Position numbers and translations under genes: made by a program. 64,000 bases of DNA from Ectobius pallidus (Eukaryota > Arthropoda > Insecta > Blattodea > Ectobiidae): the NCBI GenBank assembly GCA_964059195.1, contig CAXKWD010000002.1, positions 162,942,559-163,006,558 of the forward strand, in the 5' to 3' direction. This document shows, in pieces, positions 1-10,524 of this stretch (positions are counted from its first letter, which is position 1; each line of letters begins with the position of its first letter). The notes below the pieces were generated by a model. It saw only the letters and a list, made by a program, of their open reading frames with translations. It made no database searches and was not told where the DNA came from.

Positions 1-535
1 AATGGCTGAATTAATTATCCTATGTATGAAGAATCTGGTCCCTAAATTCATGGTTTTCATTCCCTTTCCTGCAGAAAAAGGTAGCCTATACGCGCGTTGT
101 CTGTATTGAACCTTCACCCTCCCATCTGTTACTGTTACTACATCTAACCTGTATTTCTCTAATTCTCTGGTTATGGATTTAAGCGCCCCAGGCCTAGTAT
201 AAACTTCTAACATTCCACGTTCCCAATCTATAGTTCCTACGAATTTTAGACTCCCTCAGTGTAGGCCCTACTCAGAGATCCGAACGAGGGACTATTTTAC
301 CTCCAGAAAATTTTATACTGATAGGATCCATAAATCAGGCAGTGTTACTTAACAATATCTTTTACTGTTAGAGGTTTTGAACCTCACGCCAAACCCCCAA
401 GCTGGAGGACCACCTGATGTCGTCTGTTGCAGCTACCCTCCATATCTGGAGGCCATATCCTCTATCCACAACCTGAGGACGCACCATGCCATGGTGGCAG
501 AGACCCACCCCTTATATATATCATTTGTGAATGGG
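1..535 (-). pseudogene. 5' end and endonuclease start of an RTE-like non-LTR retrotransposon
   Basis: Read on the minus strand, 225-205 gives a degraded form of the W-N-V-R-S-L start typical of AP endonuclease domains of non-LTR elements. It is followed by a run resembling 'PGALKSITRELEKYRLDVV' down to about position 120. The stretch 235-535 looks like its 5' untranslated leader and holds no other gene I recognise. The reading frame shifts at least once between 225 and 190, and the rest of the element lies beyond the left edge. The same general family may supply the 3' tail at 25342-25700. Clade assignment is by motif style only. Confidence 0.5.
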
Positions 536-541
536 TAAATA

Positions 542-673
542 CAGCGGCGGACGCAGGGGGGGATTTTAAAAAAGGCTATTTATGCACTCTAAGTGGCCAA
601 TTTTATAGTTTTTTAGTTGTCTTTCTATCTATTCAAATCCCCCCCCCCAAAAAAAAAAAAGCGTCCGCCACTG
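542..673. mobile_element. 132-bp hAT-type miniature element
   Basis: The element starts CAGCGGCGGACGC and ends GCGTCCGCCACTG. It is flanked by the perfect 8-bp duplication GGTAAATA (534-541 and 674-681), the size hAT transposases make. The interior contains runs of G and C/A and no coding capacity. Confidence 0.85.
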
Positions 674-1084
674 GGTAAATATACCTATACACATACATAT
701 ATATACAAAGCATAGAATAATATCAGGTAAATTGATATTTGTTATATCGTTTGTTATGCTTTTGTTCAATCAGTGATAATTGCAATTATGATAGGCATAT
801 TTGCAGAGAAGAAGTTATTTTTAATAGATCTCTGAGTTAAGCTCCAGATCGATTCATTAAGCAAGGCTTATGGAAGAATAAAGATCTAAAGTTTGATAAG
901 CATATATGTGAAGGAATAGGTAGGCCTACCATCTATTTATTTTGAGAATGCAAGTGGATGTAAACATTGCATTGTGTAATTTTGCCCATAACGTTATTTG
1001 ATTGGTCATGTGTTATGTCAGTTTTCCTCTCCCATAAGAATTTATCCATGCAGGCTACTTTCAGATGTCATATGCTTTAAAAAC

Positions 1085-1212
1085 AAAAACTTGTTTATTT
1101 GTTTATTTTGTTGTTCAAGTTGAAATGAGTACTACATGAATACTGTTATATACAGAAGGTATATTACTGCGAAATAATTAGGCCTACATACATTATGCAG
1201 AGTTCTCTGCCA
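1085..1212 (+). repeat. Dispersed repeat shared in inverted orientation with 39885-39995
   Basis: The run from 'tgtttattttgttgttcaag' through 'acagaaggtatattactg' to 'gcagagttctctg' is closely matched by the reverse complement of 39885-39995. Flanking blocks (725-835, 890-920 and 2640-2680) also match 39490-39600 and 39796-39860. An old interspersed repeat is therefore represented twice. No coding potential is seen. Confidence 0.6.
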
Positions 1213-1723
1213 GTGGTGTAACTTCCCGGACAATGCTTGACTTCCATATCGGAATCAGCATCCGAACTTTCACCTAAATTGGTTATTAATCTGTTGATTA
1301 CAGTGTCACACATGCACACATTGAGCCTTAGCTTGAGTAGAACTTTTCAAGAAGTCATCAGTATTGTCTAAAACATGGCATGGCTTTAGAGCCTTTCTTG
1401 GAGTTTCACTGCACTAGAGTCTCTGTACTCACTACGCAGTTTCCACAATTGCAAGTGCAATCCTTTAAAAATATTCAGTATTATTTCCTTTTGTCCACTT
1501 CACAAAAATGTACCTCTTTTCTTTTTAAATTATGCCACTCGGAGCGGGTTGAATTTCAGTCATTATGTTTGTTAATTATTCACAATAATGCTTCCTGCAG
1601 ACTGGGTTATGAATAATTATAAATGCCACGTTTCACCATACACTGCAATATCTATAATATTATGGTTAGTTTTAAATTTTCAATTTTCACTTGACAAGCA
1701 AACTTAGATTTACCTTTGGTAAT

Positions 1724-1764
1724 CCGGACGGCCGTTTCGCACTATTTTAGTGCATCATCAGCGG
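1724..1764 (-). ncRNA. Type I hammerhead ribozyme motif, copy 1 (minus strand)
   Basis: This is the mirror image of copy 2 in the left palindrome arm. On the minus strand the conserved core CTGATGA is at 1761-1755, the six-base-pair stem II follows, then GAAA, a three-base-pair stem III with a two-base loop, and the GTC cleavage triplet ending at 1727. See copy 2 for geometry. Confidence 0.7.
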
Positions 1765-1803
1765 TTTTTGAACTGCTACTTCAGTTCAGTAGCAGTTCGA
1801 AAA

Positions 1804-1844
1804 CCGCTGATGATGCACTAAAATAGTGCGAAACGGCCGTCCGG
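1804..1844 (+). ncRNA. Type I hammerhead ribozyme motif, copy 2 (plus strand)
   Basis: The core CTGATGA is at 1807-1813. Stem II is GCACTA/TAGTGC (1815-1820 with 1824-1829, loop AAA) and GAAA is at 1830-1833. Stem III is A1833-T1840, C1834-G1839 and G1835-C1838 with a two-base loop. The cleavage triplet GTC is at 1839-1841. Stem I starts with three pairs, CCG 1804-1806 with CGG 1842-1844. One extra T (1814) lies between the core and stem II, which departs from the textbook motif. The minimal stem III is the arrangement known from Penelope-like elements and retrozymes. Activity is inferred. Confidence 0.75.
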
Positions 1845-2220
1845 ATTACCAAAGGTAAATCTAAGTTTGCTTGTCAAGTGAAAATTGAAAATTTAAAACT
1901 AACCATAATATTATAGATATTGCAGTGTATGGTGAAACGTGGCATTTATAATTATTCATAACCCAGTCTGCAGGAAGCATTATTGTGAATAATTAACAAA
2001 CATAATGACTGAAATTCAACCCGCTCCGAGTGGCATAATTTAAAAAGAAAAGAGGTACATTTTTGTGAAGTGGACAAAAGGAAATAATACTGAATATTTT
2101 TAAAGGATTGCACTTGCAATTGTGGAAACTGCGTAGTGAGTACAGAGACTCTAGTGCAGTGAAACTCCAAGAAAGGCTCTAAAGCCATGCCATGTTTTAG
2201 ACAATACTGATGACTTCTTT

Positions 2221-2371
2221 TGTCATCAGCAGGTTTTTGAACTGCTACTTCAGTTCAGTAGCAGTTCGAAAACCGCTGATGATGCACTAAAATAGTGCGA
2301 AACGGCCGTCCGGATTACCAAAGGTAAATCTAAGTTTGCTTGTCAAGTGAAAATTGAAAATTTAAAACTAA
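2221..2371 (+). repeat. Partial direct repeat of the palindrome centre
   Basis: This repeats 1752-1902, including the hammerhead and the following A-rich run ending 'aaatttaaaactaac', after a small indel at its start. It is the long-terminal-repeat-like duplication expected of a Penelope-type or retrozyme unit. From 2372 to about 2760 I see only AT-rich sequence, then a stretch 'ggccggtattcatagtc' (2765-2781) that looks like the end of a miniature element cut by the Jockey insertion. Confidence 0.75.
2273..2313 (+). ncRNA. Type I hammerhead ribozyme motif, copy 3 (plus strand)
   Basis: This copy is identical in the core, stem II, GAAA and cleavage triplet to copy 2, displaced by exactly 469 bases: core 2276-2282, cleavage after C2310. 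It lies in a partial direct repeat (2221-2371) of the palindrome centre (about 1752-1902). The two plus-strand copies bracket a 469-nt unit that a transcript could release by self-cleavage. Confidence 0.75.
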
Positions 2372-2866
2372 CTTTTGTTAAAGCAATCAAGAATGGACAC
2401 TCAAACATACAGTTATAATATTATGTTTGTAATTATACATAACAATGCCTCTCATAGACTGAAGGGTTATATTCTGAATTCCACATTTCGCCATACACTG
2501 AAACATTTGTAATAAATTGATTGTTATCTTAATAATAATCTTAATATCTTTTACTGTTACAAAAATCAGATCTAGTATGGGACTATTGTCTTGTAGTGTG
2601 ATGTGTGCTGTGGTTCAAATCATGTGCATTTATTTACATGAACTTACATTCCCAAAATGAATGGATATTTGTCAAAGCTAACTGTATTGCAACTTCCAAA
2701 GCCATATATGAACACTGTAAAACAATATGTTGTCATAAGAACTGATTTGCATTTGATACATTCAGGCCGGTATTCATAGTCGGTGACTTAAGAACCAACT
2801 TTATAAAGCTGAACTTATTTGACAAGTCGACTTACATGTTTTTCGTATTCATAGTCTTCTTTAAAG

Positions 2867-4245
2867 TCATACTTTATTAAGTCTGACTTCAGGACCCGGA
2901 GCCTTACCAAGCTTGAGCTCTTTTATAGCCTTGACGACCTCTGATGGAGCAGTTAATTCGGGTTGACTTGAAGGAGCAAACTCAAACGAAGTCAGTTCCC
3001 TTTCAACCAGCTCAATCACGGCAGGATCCGAAGGATCGTCAACCGGCGTAAATTGAGATTTAAGATTGTTGGCCAGGGCCTCAGCTTTCTCAGAATCTGA
3101 TAGAGCGAGTCCTCCTGGCACTCGTAAGGGGGGTGTGGGATCAGAGATCCGCATCATCCTCTTTGTAACCTTCCAAAGGGACTGATCCTCTACATTTAAG
3201 GATGAGAGGTCTCAGACCAAACGCTGTTCTTCCACTTCTTCAGCTCATAGCTAATAGACCTCTGGAGCCCATTAACTTGGGCCTTGATAGCGGTGTCCCT
3301 AGTTGCCTGCCACTCCCTTCTCAGCCGGTTTTTCTTCTCAATATCAGAAAGAATTGCCGGCTGTATTGAAGGTCGTAAACAGGTTTTCGGTCGACTCTTT
3401 GGTGCTGATGCCTCCAGAGCTTCCGTAATCGCTTTAGATAAATCCTCAATCCTGGCATCTATATCCTCCTCGGAGTTTACCACGGGATTCCCCCGGAGTC
3501 TGCATTGCAAGTGGTTCTGGAAGCTAGTCCAATCTACTCGTTTAACATCTGGCCTGTCTGGAAGGGTTGCGAAGGATGTTCGACCTTGGAGGTCGACAAG
3601 GACGGGCAGGTGGTCTGAGCTGAGGGCTGGGCACACAGTCAGACTCACTGGTAGTGTGAGGTCCTTGACAACCACTATGTCAAGTACATCAGGAGAGTGT
3701 GTGGTACAGTAAGGATCGGTTGTAGGTTCATCCGGTCCATAGACGATACAGGAAGTCCCAGTTACATACTCTGCCAGTTGCAAGCCCCTGGCATTGTTAG
3801 TCCTTGAGTTCCAATCCGTGTGCTTGGCGTTGAGATCACCTGCTAAAATCACAGGTAGTCCGCCCCCAAGACACTCGGTCAGATCTGCATCTATTATGTT
3901 CCGGGTTGGAGATAAATAGACAGCCACGAGTTTGATAGGCCTACCTGCAATCACAACGTGAATAGCAGTGGCTTCCAGTTGCTGCAGACCTGAGACCGGC
4001 ACAGTGCAATGATCAATGCCCTTTCGGACAAGGATCGCTGTGCCACCCCCCTGAGTGAGTCTGTCATTTCTATAGCAAACGTAATTTGCTAGTCGAAATC
4101 GCAAGCCCTCCCGAAGGTGAGTCTCGTTCAGGAGGCATATATCAATGCCATGATGACTGAGGAATATCTCCGGTTCCGCCTTCTTGCTGTGAACTCCATC
4201 GGCGTTCCAGTAAGCGAGCCTTAAGAAGGGCCATGCGTTCCTTGA
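2867..4245 (-). pseudogene. Jockey-clade non-LTR element, inverted 5' half (endonuclease and linker)
   Basis: On the minus strand, 4104-3196 encodes about 300 residues of AP endonuclease. It includes a G-G-G-T-A-I-L-V core, G-D-L-N-A-K-H-T-D-W (metal-binding D and N) and S-S-D-H-L-P near the domain end. The frame then continues, after a break at 3195-3158, into the endonuclease-to-polymerase linker (3157-2867), ending in the K-A-P-G-P motif that opens the polymerase domain. Here the sequence stops and the polymerase is found on the other strand from 4246. Position 2880-2983 duplicates 4246-4345 in inverse orientation. The copy is 5' truncated at about 4245 and is a pseudogene. Confidence 0.85.
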
Positions 4246-5650
4246 GTTTGCTCCTTCAAGTCAACCCGAATTAACTACTCCATCAGAGGTCGTCAAGGCT
4301 ATAAAAGAGCTCAAGCATGGTAAGGCTCCGGGTCCTAGCGGTATTCCCAACAGGGCCCTGAGGAACCTCCCAAAACGGGGAATCACCTACGTCACCAAAA
4401 TTTTTAATTCGGTCCTTAAGAGGCAATATTTCCCACCTGCATGGAAACATGCCATGATTGTCTCTATCCGGAAACCCGGAAAGGATCCGACACTTCCATC
4501 GTCTTATAGACCCATAAGTCTTCTTGATTCGGTGGGGAAGCTCTTCGAGAAGATTCTGCTAAGCAGAATCCTAAGGCACGTCAACAGGCACAGCGCTATT
4601 CGTGATGAGCAGTTTGGGTTCAGACCCAAACATAGCACGACTCAGCAGATAGCCCACCTGGTTGAAAGAGTCAAGAGGAACTTTGACGAAAAGCGACTAA
4701 CCGCCACGGTATTCCTTGTTGTGGCCAAGGCCTTTGACATAGTTTGGGTCAAAGGTCTCCTATACAAACTCCTTCTCCTCAACTTCCCTTATTACCTGGT
4801 GAAAGTTATCATCTCCTACCTTACCCATAGGACGTTCGTAGCGTCCTTCCAGTCAGCCACATCTTCACGTAGTTTCATGCGAGCTGGAGTTGCTCAGGGG
4901 GAACTGGTCTCCCCTGTCCTCTTTAGTCTGTATGTGATTGACATGCCCACACCACACCGCCACGTCGACTTTGCGCTTTATGCCGACAACACTGCGCTTT
5001 TGGCAACGTCGAAACGGCCTGCACTAATCGTCAAGTATCTCGAGACATATCTCAAAGAGCTAGAGTTTTGCCTGACAAAGTGGCGAATTTCCATCAACGT
5101 CAATAAGAGCGCAGCTTTGCTCTTCACTGGAAGACAAAGAACGGCACCGCCTAGGCCTGTAGAATTTTTCGGAGAGCCAATTGAATGGGTCGAAACAGCG
5201 AGATATTTGGGGGTAACCCTGGACAAAAGGCTGACCTGGAAACCCCACATTACCCAGGTTAGACGAACAGCCATGCAACGGCTTGGAATTTTATCCCCTC
5301 TGCTTAACGGCAGAGGAGGAATTTTACCTGCGAATTGAGCGCTGCTCTATAAGCAACTCATCCGACCTCTGCTTGACTATGCCAGTCCAGCTTGGAGGGC
5401 CACAGCGTGCACGCATGTCGCAAGACTACAAGCCGTGCAGTCGAAATGTCTTCGCCTCACTAAGGGCGCACCTTGGTACGTCAGTAACAGGCAGATCCAT
5501 GAAGACCTAAAGGTTCCACTACTTGCCACCCACATCAGAAGCCTTGCACAGAGTTTCAACTCCAAGCTTCAAGATGCTGAGAACCCTTTAGTACGGCAAC
5601 TTGGAATGCGCCTGCGCTTCCCAGGGGATGATTAAAGCTGTCAGAATTTT
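4246..5650 (+). pseudogene. Jockey-clade reverse transcriptase, 3' half in forward orientation
   Basis: The frame starts about 4246 with the linker, and the main open stretch is 4454-5338. It has the S-Y-R-P-I-S-L-L motif and F-G-F-R, then F-L-V-V-A-K-A-F-D, where the first catalytic aspartate is replaced by valine (about residue 89). Next come G-V-A-Q-G-E in place of G-V-P-Q-G-S, and Y-A-D-N in place of Y-A-D-D (residues 176-179). A frameshift near 5335 moves the C-terminal part into another frame ending at 5635. Two of the three catalytic acids are lost, so the protein is dead. About 250 bases of 3' region follow, ending in a TATGAATATGAATAA-like tail near 5905. Confidence 0.85.
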
Positions 5651-6064
5651 TTTAGGCCTTCAGCCTAACAATACCCCTTCCCAATACGTATAAGCCTTCA
5701 GCTGACACGTATCCCAACTGGTTGGTTAAACCCGCCCGCAATGCTCTGATCTCAGTTAGCTTATTTGGTCTGGTCTCTCTACCAGTTTCCCAGAAGATGG
5801 ACTCAGAGATGGAGTCTGAAAGCTCGGAGTTTTTTAAAACCTCAACACGGCTGTTAGCCCGTGAAGAAGTTTTACATAGTATTCGCCGAATATGAATATG
5901 AATAACATGAATGTTATTCAATAAAGAGTAGGGTTGTCAATATCTATTTTCGGTGAACCATAACTAATTCAATTATACATTATTCTTGAATTTAGATTTG
6001 TAAAAAACATTTTGTTATTGAAATATTTCATTGTTAACGCAACACCCTTGATTTCAGAGACCTA

Positions 6065-6943
6065 CGAGAGGTGATCAAAAAGTTCCAGGACTTTTGAAAT
6101 TGCGCGGCAATGGAGCGTTGTAGAGCAGTGCGGTTGGCAGCATTGTTTAGTGTGACTCTTCCTGAGCACAGCTGTTTTTTCAGATTGTTGATAACCTTCT
6201 TTATCGCAAAGTTACAGCTGTATTTGTAAAACAAGTTTTTTGTGTTCGGCGATTTTGTGAAATGAATCAAAAGGAAGAGCAACGCGTTTGCGTAAAGTTT
6301 TGTGAGAAGTTGGGTAAAACTTTTACTGAAACATTTCAAATGTTGCAAGTGGCTTTTGGTGATGAGTGTCTGAGTCGATCAAGGTGTCACGAGTGGTACA
6401 AGAGGTTTAAAGAAGGTCGGACATCGTGTGAAGATGATCCTCGTTCAGGGCGCCCATCAACTTCGACTGATGACAGTCATGTTGCAAGATTGAACATTCT
6501 CGTGCGTTCTGATCGTCGACTAACCATTCGTGAAATGGCTGAAGAATTGAACATTTCATTTGGTTCGTGTCAACAGATGTTAACAGAAAAATTGCAGATG
6601 AGAAGGGTGGCTGCAAAGTTTGTTCCGAGACTGTTGACAGAGGAGCAAAAACAACACAGAGTTCAGGTTTGTCAGGAACTTCTTGAAATGGCAAATGGCA
6701 ATGAAAACTTCTTAAAACAAGTAATTACTGGAGATTACTAATTCATTTCACAAAATCACCGAACACAAAAAACTTGTTTTACGAACACAGCTGTAACTTT
6801 GCGATGAAGAAGGTTATCAACAATCTGAAAAAACAGCTGTGCTCAGGAAGTGTCACACTAAACAATGCTGCCAACCACACTGCTCTACAACGCTCCATTT
6901 CCGCGCAAATTCAAAAGTCCTGGAACTTTTTGATCACCCCTCG
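6065..6943. mobile_element. Internally deleted mariner-type element with ~200-bp TIRs
   Basis: The ends read CGAGAGGTGATCAAAAAG and its inverse CTTTTTGATCACCCCTCG, flanked by TA (6063-6064 and 6944-6945), the mariner target. The inverted repeats extend about 200 bases (6065-6268 with 6739-6943). They share unusual detail, including a 'gttgataaccttctt' block. Only the N-terminal part of a transposase remains between them. Confidence 0.85.
6262..6741 (+). pseudogene. Mariner transposase, N-terminal DNA-binding half only
   Basis: The frame gives 159 residues. It has a first helix-turn-helix of the 'R-C-H-E-W-Y-K-R-F-K-E-G-R' kind (about 38-52), the linker with 'D-D-P-R-S-G-R-P-S-T' (about 59-68), and a second helix-turn-helix region (about 86-112). 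Complete mariner transposases are about 345 residues and have a D,D34D catalytic core after 'I-T-G-D-E'. Here the protein stops at 'V-I-T-G-D-Y' and runs straight into the right inverted repeat, so the catalytic domain was deleted. The remaining part could still bind the ends, which is inference. Confidence 0.85.
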
Positions 6944-6945
6944 TA

Positions 6946-8340
6946 GCTTCTCATTAAACTACATTGCTGAATTTTGAACTGATGATCACTATCATGTTTC
7001 AACCAAAACCCTCCAAGTCCAAAATAAAATCCCTATTCATAATGAAAATAATAGCTGTACGTTTATTTTTCTTTGCTCATATTCTTCCCAAACCCCTCAC
7101 ACATCAGTTGTTCAATAAACATAATATAAGTACAGATTGTAAAGCAGACGCAAGTTTTTCTCAGTTTCTGAAAATTCTGTTGATTTGGACTTGGCGGCTT
7201 TTGCATGTAAGCTCCTCAATTATAAGTGACATGATGTTCCTTAAATTAAAGTAGATTGTGTGATACAGTGGAAATATCTCAATACAGTAGATGATGCAAG
7301 CAGGCCCATGCTGGACTTTTTCCATGGGTGGTGATGTATGACATAAGGGGCCGCCATACACTGAGGGGGGGGGGGGAGGGTCTGGCATCTGGGTAATAAG
7401 CAAAATCCCCAGGATTAAGGGGATAAAGCTTTTGTGGTTCTTAATAATATTTTTATACAAAAATTACGAATCATTCAGTGACCAACAAATGAAACTATTA
7501 CAATCTTTATTTTAAAATTAAACTTATCATGTCCAAATCATGTCTAAATTTCAAGTTATTAAAGCTTGTATCAAAACTTTTAAATTCTCAAATGACCTGA
7601 AACTTAGAACTCCTGAAACTTTATAACTGAAATGTGATGTATCAACATACAGTATGGAGCTCAGGAGATGGCGAGTGCGACCTGAAGTAGAGGGAACTAC
7701 ATTATGCTTCTAGCATTGCAATATGCATAATTCCTAGCATTCGCCTTCAGCTGAACTCCATATGTATCCAATTACAAGTGTCCCACCATTAATATTTGAA
7801 TACAAAATAGGCTGAATAAATTCATATTACAAACCGTCTGCAATAATTTTGTGATTGGAAAGACTTGTAAAATTTTGCATTTTTACATAAACAGATTTAA
7901 ATAAAATACTTAGGGCAATAAATAAAAACTTCAGTTATTTATGTTCAACTATGTACAGCGTAAACCTTTCAAGGTGCAAAATAAAATTCTTAAACTTAAA
8001 AAATAAAAATTTTGGCTACACAGTCCACAGTTAGAAATATTGCACATTAATTTATCATAATACACACACTTTTTAAAGTAAAATTCAAATGAGAAGGCTG
8101 CAATTTAAATTTTAATGTATATATTTTTAATACAGTTACAAATACCATAATTTTTTCAGGGGTTACCTGAATAGGGGCTAAAGGCAGAATGGGCACTTCA
8201 GGCAAAGGATGCAGGGGGCCAGCATGGGCCTGGATGCAAGAATCTAAAGAAAATAAATCTTCAATAGATAAATGAACATTTTATCTTAAAATGTAATAAA
8301 ACATGTATGAATAGTTATGGGGAATCATTGTTTAGTTAGG
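6946..8340. other. Gene-free AT-rich stretch
   Basis: No coding region is supported. There is a long G run at 7364-7376 next to 'ggccgccatacactgagg', which resembles an eroded hAT end. The rest (7480-8340) is AT-rich, unique-looking sequence. Confidence 0.5.
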
Positions 8341-8349
8341 TTCTTTTCA

Positions 8350-8570
8350 TACTAGGTCACTGGTGACAATCACCAGTAATGATCACTGATGAGATACATT
8401 CGTTTGAATTGGAGTTTTTGTACCGAGTCACAGCAGTGACCTAACCAGTCACAGTGACGCTCCAGTGTCTCACCCTGATCACATGTGATGGGCACGGTCA
8501 CCATATCCATACCAGTCACTGACAGAGAAGCATTGCTTTGAATTGGAGCTTTCACACTGAGACGTTATTT
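8350..8570. repeat. Patch dense in GTCAC/CAGTG motifs with two direct repeats
   Basis: The words 'tttgaattggag' at about 8403-8414 and 8537-8548 start two related blocks. Between them lie many copies of GTCAC, CAGTGAC and their complements, with short self-complementary runs. It looks like an old miniature DNA element, but I cannot define its ends. Confidence 0.35.
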
Positions 8571-8832
8571 GCCTCTTTCCTAAGTTATGTTCATTGTGTT
8601 ATATTCAAATAAAGCAATGACAAAATGGAAGCAACCTGATTAACCCACTCCCTAAGATCCTGAAATCAGAAACCATAGCAGAAGGAGAAGAAGTAGTCAA
8701 GAAAACAACAATAAGCATAAAAACCTCTTTAATATGGTAAGCCACCATAATGAACATCAGCAAATAAACAACATTCCAAATTATATAACCAAACCTGAAC
8801 TTAAAGGTCCTTTTCAAAGATACAGATCTATT

Positions 8833-9126
8833 TGTTATGTATTGTCCTCGACAACACACAATCGTACAAGGAAGTTGGTCGGGTGAAATGATTACACAGT
8901 TGATACAATTAACATAGTACTGAGCTCCACCATTAAGAGGTTTATTGGAGACGCATACTTACAGAAGACAAGGCAATCCGCCATCATGGAGTGAACTCTC
9001 TATCTCGGCGGGAGGGGGATCGCTTCTTATTGGTCGATCCACGGCCTTCTTTATTCATTAATTGCCAACTCTCCGCCACACAGAACATTAACAGAATTAC
9101 AATATAAATTACATACATATATAACA
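8833..9126 (-). repeat. 3' long terminal repeat of a gypsy-type element
   Basis: On the minus strand the repeat begins TGTTAT at 9126, immediately after a purine run (9136-9127, GGTAGGGAGG) acting as polypurine tract. It ends ATAACA at 8833, giving a 6-bp terminal inverted repeat and a 294-bp length. An AATAAA polyadenylation signal lies about two thirds of the way in (near 8945). It follows the pol remnant at the expected distance. Confidence 0.7.
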
Positions 9127-9206
9127 CCTCCCTACCAATGTTGGAACAATTTGACAAATCATACAACACTTAATCATAAATTACAATAATGAAATAATAA
9201 TACAAT

Positions 9207-10204
9207 TAGGTAAAAAGGTATTGCAAATTAAGCCTCTCAACTTGTTTCCGAACTCTGTGTGAGCATCTGATAATCACAGACGAAGGATCCTTACTTTCAG
9301 AATCAGGTGATGGTTGCAGACTGCAAGGATTTATATCAGAGGTTCTACCTTCAGAATGGAGAGGTGTTCGAGGTGAGTTTACATAAGCAGAAGGGCTACT
9401 AACTTATTCAACCGCTGCCTGACCCTGAGGGGTTTCTGGTTCACTTACTAGCCAATCCCTTGACTCACTTCGACAGTCAACATCTAACTCTCCCTTATCC
9501 TTTACTTCACTCATGTCTGTGGCAATTATTTGGTCTATATGCATTTTTCGCACTACACTACACTACTAGGTACATCATCTTACTAATCTGTTTCATCACA
9601 ACACTTTCAATCCACTTATTCTTTGAACGATAATCTTTTACTAAAACTGGTTGATTTATATACAAATACCTAGTTTGATTACCATTAAAGTAGGATTTTT
9701 GTTTCTCTTGTTTCTGTAAAACACTGTTGCACAGATTAGGTCTCAACAGATCAAATCTGGTTCTTAGATTTCTGCCAAACATTAATTTAGCAGGTGTTTC
9801 ATTAGTGGTTGAATGTACAGAGTTATGGTAGTCAAACAGAATTCTACTTAGAGCTAGTGATACATTCACTGCTTTTCTGAATACATTTCGTAACTTGTAT
9901 TTAACATACTTAACTGAATTCTCCACCTGACCATTTGATTGTGGATGATATGGTGCAGATCTCTTGTGCTCTACTCCATTGTTCCTTAGGAACCTTGAAA
10001 CTCAGCCAAATTAAATGGTGGTCCATTATCACTGACTACCAAAAGTGGTAAGCCAAATCGTGCAAATAATGACCTCAGATTGTCAACTGCCAGATGGACT
10101 GCGGTTGAGGCAGGTTCAAAAACCTCAAGCCACTTAGAATGAGCATCAATCACTATTAAATACAGTGGAAACTGCTCAAGACTGATATCTAAGGTTCCAA
10201 ACAT
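9207..10204 (-). pseudogene. Gypsy-type pol remnant: integrase core and C-terminal tail
   Basis: Minus-strand frames show the integrase catalytic core: I-D-A-H-S-K-W with the first aspartate near 10140, and V-S-D-N-G-P-P-F with the second aspartate near 10030. After a one-base frame change around 9990 comes Y-H-P-Q-S-N-G-Q-V-E with the glutamate near 9925. The next piece (9926-9558) is the post-core domain with P-A-K-L-M-F-G-R. A variable tail reaches a stop near 9207. The style is that of arthropod K02A2.6-like gypsy elements. Gag, protease and reverse transcriptase are missing on the upstream side, and several breaks make it a pseudogene. Confidence 0.8.
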
Positions 10205-10209
10205 TTTTT

Positions 10210-10524
10210 CCTGTTTCCGTTTTATGGAGACAAAATGATAAAATGTTACTCACTATGCAGTACATATTAAATTGCAAATAACATGCTCTTGTTGCACTGT
10301 GGGTGTTGCATTTAAGAGTGCAACAAACTACATTAAGAACTATTGTCGTATAACTAAAGGTGTTTCTCATCCAGTTGGACAAGTTGTTCCAATAGCACAC
10401 GCCAATGTGTATGCTGGTAGCTGATGATGTTCAATATACAGATGTAGTGTTGGTCCTGAAATCTGTTTGAAGGCTTGCACACACAAAAATCGTAGGTTTA
10501 TTTCCTAAGAAATAATATAAGTAC
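10210..10524. other. Junction between two LTR-element remnants
   Basis: No gene is recognised. The piece next to 10204 probably continues the upstream integrase region out of frame. The rest is flank of the envelope-bearing element's LTR. Confidence 0.4.

Larger units (their letters stand above)
1349..2219. repeat. ~870-bp near-perfect palindrome with ~435-bp arms
   Basis: Position x in 1349-1783 pairs with 3568 minus x in 1785-2219. The two arms therefore encode the identical 78-residue open frame on opposite strands (1380-1616 plus, 1952-2188 minus), which I regard as a by-product of symmetry. The centre near 1784 is a CAGTTC-type turn. Each arm carries a hammerhead-ribozyme motif. The symmetry breaks abruptly at 1348/2220. 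The near identity of the arms implies recent formation or continuing gene conversion. Confidence 0.9.

Noticed and set aside
1380..2188. Identical 78-residue open frames on both strands
   Set aside because: They are mirror copies from the palindrome, with no domain or codon signature.
3284..3712. 142-residue plus-strand frame
   Set aside because: Antisense shadow of the Jockey endonuclease.
5377..5565. Minus-strand 62-residue frame
   Set aside because: Antisense shadow of the Jockey reverse transcriptase C-terminus.
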